A stretch of DNA of 8,399 nucleotides from Gemmatimonadaceae bacterium (GTDB lineage Bacteria > Gemmatimonadota > Gemmatimonadetes > Gemmatimonadales > Gemmatimonadaceae), in assembly GCA_019689955.1 (NCBI GenBank), contig JADGGM010000099.1, forward strand, positions 1 to 8,399, read 5' to 3'. Both the position numbers and the translations under genes were made by a program. Shown here piece by piece: positions 6,831 through 8,399 of this stretch. The notes under the pieces are model-generated. The model saw only the letters and a program-made list of their open reading frames with translations. It searched no databases and was not told where the DNA came from. Within the stretch, counting starts at the first letter, position 1, and each line of letters begins with the position of its first letter.

Positions 6831-7549
6831 TGTACGATGGTGCCGACACGCTCGCCGCAGATCGCGCTGGCGACGGCGCCCCGGCGTTGAATGTTGAGCA
6901 CGATGAGCGGAAGGCTGTTCTCCGCGCACAGCGTGATCGCGGTCTGATCCATGACGCCCAACCCTTGCAGGATGACGTCGCGGTAGCTCAGACGTTCGTA
7001 CAACTGGGCCGTTTTGTCCTTCTTGGGGTCGGCCGAGTAGATGCCGTCGACGCTCGTGGCCTTGATGATGACGTCGGCCTTCATCTGGATGGCGCGCAGC
7101 GCCGCGGCGGTGTCGGTGGAAAAGTACGGGTTCCCCGTGCCCGCGGCAAAGATCACCGTGCGCCCGACCTCGATGTGGCGCACGGCGCGCCGGCGGATGT
7201 ACGGCTCCGCGATCTCTTCCATGCGGATCGCCGTCATGACGCGCGTGTCGATCCCCTTCTTCTCGAGGATGTCCTGCATCGCGAGCGCGTTGATGACCGT
7301 GCCGAGCATCCCCATGTAATCGGCGGCGACGCGGTCCATCCCCATCTTGGAGAGCTGGGAGCCGCGCACGATGTTGCCGCCCCCGATCACGAGCCCGACT
7401 CCGACCCCCATGGCCACGACCGCCTTCACCTCTTCGGCGAGGCGGTCGAGCACATCGAAGTCGAATCCGACGCCCTTCTCTCCGGCGAGCGCCTCGCCGG
7501 AGAGCTTGAGCAGTACTCTACTGTAGACGGGCGTCGTGACCAGGGTCAT
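6827..7549 (-). CDS. pyrH: UMP kinase (uridylate kinase)
   Basis: This enzyme phosphorylates UMP to UDP with ATP, the committed step towards UTP and CTP. It belongs to the amino-acid kinase family, is unrelated to eukaryotic UMP/CMP kinases, and works as a cytoplasmic hexamer. The 240 residues match the family length. KLSGEAL at 15-21 is the phosphate-binding strand. GGGNIVRG at 56-63 is the nucleotide glycine loop (usually GGGNIFRG). [20 protein letters not shown] at 71-90 and [13 protein letters not shown] at 137-149 are UMP and allosteric-site segments. [13 protein letters not shown] lies at 163-175 and MDQTAITLC at 200-208. The ATG overlaps the tsf stop by one base, with AGGAG only two bases before it, so re-initiation by ribosomes ending tsf is likely. 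The TGA overlaps the frr ATG (ATGA). The protein appears intact. Confidence 0.97.
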   Translation of the reverse strand: MTLVTTPVYSRVLLKLSGEALAGEKGVGFDFDVLDRLAEEVKAVVAMGVGVGLVIGGGNIVRGSQLSKMGMDRVAADYMGMLGTVINALAMQDILEKKGIDTRVMTAIRMEEIAEPYIRRRAVRHIEVGRTVIFAAGTGNPYFSTDTAAALRAIQMKADVIIKATSVDGIYSADPKKDKTAQLYERLSYRDVILQGLGVMDQTAITLCAENSLPLIVLNIQRRGAVASAICGERVGTIVQ

Positions 7550-8154
7550 TACTCCTGCCCCAACTGGAAGCGGGCGAAGCGGCGCACCACGATGTTCTCC
7601 CCCGTCTTCGCGGCGAGCTCCTTGACCAGGTCGCCGATCGTCTTGCTGGGGTCGCGGACCCAGTTCTGGGAGAGGAGGACGACGTCTTTGTAGTACGCCT
7701 CGATCTTCCCCTCGACGATCTTGGGGATGAGGTGCTCGGGCTTCCCGCTCTCCCGCACCTGCTGCTCGTAGATCCGGCGCTCGCGCTCGATCACCTCGGC
7801 CGGCACGCTCGCCTTGTCGACGGCGACGGGGGCGGCGCTGGCGATGTGGAGCGCGATCTCCTTGACCAGCTCCTTGAACTCGGGGTTGCGGGCGACGAAG
7901 TCGGTCTCGCAGTTGACTTCCACGAGGACGCCGACCTTGCCGTTGTGGTGGATGTAGCTCCCGATGAGCCCCTCGGTCGCGGCGCGGCCGGCGCGCTTGT
8001 CGGCGCGCGCGGCGCCCTTGACGCGGAGCAGTTCCTCGGCCTTGGCCTTGTCCCCCCCGGCCTCCTCGAGCGCCTTCTTGCAGTCCATCATGCCGGCGCC
8101 GGTGCGCTGGCGCAGCTCCTGAACGTCCTTCGCGGTGATCGTCGTGGTCGCCAT
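7549..8154 (-). CDS. tsf: Elongation factor Ts (short form)
   Basis: EF-Ts is the cytoplasmic nucleotide-exchange factor that releases GDP from EF-Tu so that EF-Tu can reload with GTP and aminoacyl-tRNA. The 201-residue product starts with the UBA-like N-terminal domain: [19 protein letters not shown] at residues 11-29 is the family signature. The second signature, TDFVARN at 84-90, holds the Asp and Phe that push into the EF-Tu Mg/P-loop region. The C-terminal part ends with the typical [10 protein letters not shown] and [15 protein letters not shown] segments. At about 200 residues this is the short class (as in Thermus and many other phyla) rather than the roughly 280-residue E. coli type with a doubled core. 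The start at 8154 is supported by GAAGGA 9 bases upstream. The stop TAA shares one base with the pyrH ATG (TAATG), so pyrH is probably translationally coupled. Nothing looks damaged. Confidence 0.97.
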   Translation of the reverse strand: MATTTITAKDVQELRQRTGAGMMDCKKALEEAGGDKAKAEELLRVKGAARADKRAGRAATEGLIGSYIHHNGKVGVLVEVNCETDFVARNPEFKELVKEIALHIASAAPVAVDKASVPAEVIERERRIYEQQVRESGKPEHLIPKIVEGKIEAYYKDVVLLSQNWVRDPSKTIGDLVKELAAKTGENIVVRRFARFQLGQE

Positions 8155-8163
8155 CGTCAATCG

Positions 8164-8169
8164 TCCTTC
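8164..8169 (-). promoter_or_regulatory. Shine-Dalgarno of tsf, decides the start
   Basis: GAAGGA on the minus strand lies 9 bases before the ATG at 8154. An upstream in-frame GTG at 8175 would add MREGRLT to the protein, but it would place this ribosome-binding site inside the gene. EF-Ts proteins also normally begin very near the [11 protein letters not shown] segment. The ATG at 8154 is therefore preferred. Confidence 0.7.
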
Positions 8170-8256
8170 ACGCACGTGACTGCGTGGATGCTCGAGCCGC
8201 CCGTGCGGCGCGCACTGCGCTCGCCCCGGAGGGGGGCCCGTGGAGTTTCACGAGAA

Positions 8257-8281
8257 CGCCGCCGACCCGGGGCCGGCGGCG
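8257..8281 (-). promoter_or_regulatory. GC-rich hairpin in the rpsB-tsf spacer (possible attenuator)
   Basis: A perfect 8-bp stem (CGCCGCCG / CGGCGGCG) encloses a 9-base loop. On the minus strand it is followed by TTCTCGTG, which is only weakly U-rich. It is the stronger of two hairpins in this 182-base spacer and sits about 100 bases before the tsf start. Partial termination between rpsB and tsf is known in other bacteria, so an attenuator is plausible. The absence of a clear U-tract keeps the confidence low. Confidence 0.35.
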
Positions 8282-8314
8282 TACAAAGTTTACCTCGGAA
8301 TCGTGCCCCGCACT

Positions 8315-8331
8315 ACCCAGCCGCGCTGGGT
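8315..8331 (-). promoter_or_regulatory. Hairpin just after rpsB
   Basis: A perfect 7-bp inverted repeat (ACCCAGC / GCTGGGT) with a 3-base loop lies 5 bases after the rpsB stop codon on the transcribed strand. It is not followed by a run of T on the minus strand, so it does not look like a simple intrinsic terminator. It could act as a 3'-end stabiliser, a weak attenuator, or part of an rpsB-tsf leader structure. The pairing is seen in sequence; any role is inferred. Confidence 0.4.
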
Positions 8332-8336
8332 CGCGG

Positions 8337-8399
8337 TCACTCGGAGGCTTCGGCGCCGGCCTCGCCCCCCTCGCTTCCGTCAGCTTCGCCCCCCTCGTC
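8337..8399 (-). CDS. rpsB: 30S ribosomal protein S2, C-terminal tail only (partial)
   Basis: Reading the minus strand from the right edge gives an open frame of 20 codons ending in TGA at 8339-8337. The residues are almost all Asp, Glu, Gly, Ala and Ser (DEGGEADGSEGGEAGAEASE), with EGGEA repeated. No folded domain is visible, so the assignment rests on context: rpsB sits directly upstream of tsf in most bacteria, and S2 proteins of many high-GC lineages carry an acidic, low-complexity C-terminal extension beyond the conserved core. S2 is a structural protein of the small ribosomal subunit. The start and the conserved body lie outside the window. The reading frame and stop are seen directly; the name is inferred from synteny and tail composition. 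Confidence 0.72.
   Translation of the reverse strand, partial: DEGGEADGSEGGEAGAEASE

Noticed and set aside
4650..6890. A 746-codon open frame on the plus strand covering dxr, cdsA, uppS and frr
   Set aside because: It is antisense to four clear genes, its product is rich in Arg, His, Glu and Gly, with no domain, and such shadow frames are expected where third positions are nearly all G or C.
6831..6929. An upstream extension of frr by 33 residues
   Set aside because: The extension lies wholly inside pyrH, is Arg/His-rich, and RRF normally begins close to the [16 protein letters not shown] segment.
8155..8175. The GTG at 8175 as the tsf start
   Set aside because: The Shine-Dalgarno GAAGGA would fall inside the gene, and the ATG at 8154 gives the usual N terminus.
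8281..8293. The AT-rich patch as a tsf promoter -10 element
   Set aside because: No -35-like hexamer at a suitable distance was found, so it is only mentioned as part of the spacer and not called as a promoter.

Overview
The window is a high-GC stretch (roughly 70% by eye, with codon third positions almost all G or C) carrying one continuous minus-strand gene cluster. Read in the direction of transcription, from high to low coordinates, the order is rpsB (only its 3' end), tsf, pyrH, frr, uppS, cdsA, dxr, rseP, a small secreted hypothetical, lspA, a 53-residue membrane mini-protein, a histidine-rich secreted protein, and a secreted protein cut off by the left edge. The order rpsB-tsf-pyrH-frr-uppS-cdsA-dxr-rseP is a classic and widespread bacterial cluster. 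The GC content, the short EF-Ts, and the lineage-looking small secreted proteins (one with a CYGFSFGxWxPPLDW segment) suggest Gemmatimonadota or a nearby soil-type lineage. That assignment is inference and is not proven by anything here.

Region by region: 8337-8399 holds the acidic tail of ribosomal protein S2. It is followed by a 182-base spacer with two GC-rich hairpins and a good Shine-Dalgarno before tsf. From 8154 down to 992 there is no spacer at all: nine genes are joined by overlapping or abutting stop and start codons (TAATG, ATGA, TGA/ATG, TAA/GTG, ATGA, ATGCTAG, GTGA, ATGA, TGATG). This is a tightly packed, probably translationally coupled operon. After a 101-base spacer with a perfect hairpin come two separately initiated secreted-protein genes (890-510, and 453 to beyond the edge). 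No tRNA, rRNA, insertion sequence, CRISPR array or phage signal was seen.

The genes form two functional blocks. One serves translation and nucleotide supply: S2, EF-Ts, UMP kinase and ribosome recycling factor. The other serves envelope building: Dxr makes MEP-pathway isoprenoid precursor, UppS makes the C55 lipid carrier, CdsA makes CDP-diacylglycerol, RseP cuts membrane proteins, and LspA is the lipoprotein signal peptidase. All recognised enzymes keep their key catalytic motifs and look functional.

I see no convincing new multi-gene system. The least explained content is three small envelope-type genes: a 133-residue signal-peptide protein wedged between rseP and lspA, a 53-residue glycine-zipper mini-protein fused by overlap to lspA, and a histidine-rich PPGQAKK protein. 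Two of these are locked into the envelope operon by overlapping codons, so they are the best candidates for undescribed partners of RseP or LspA.
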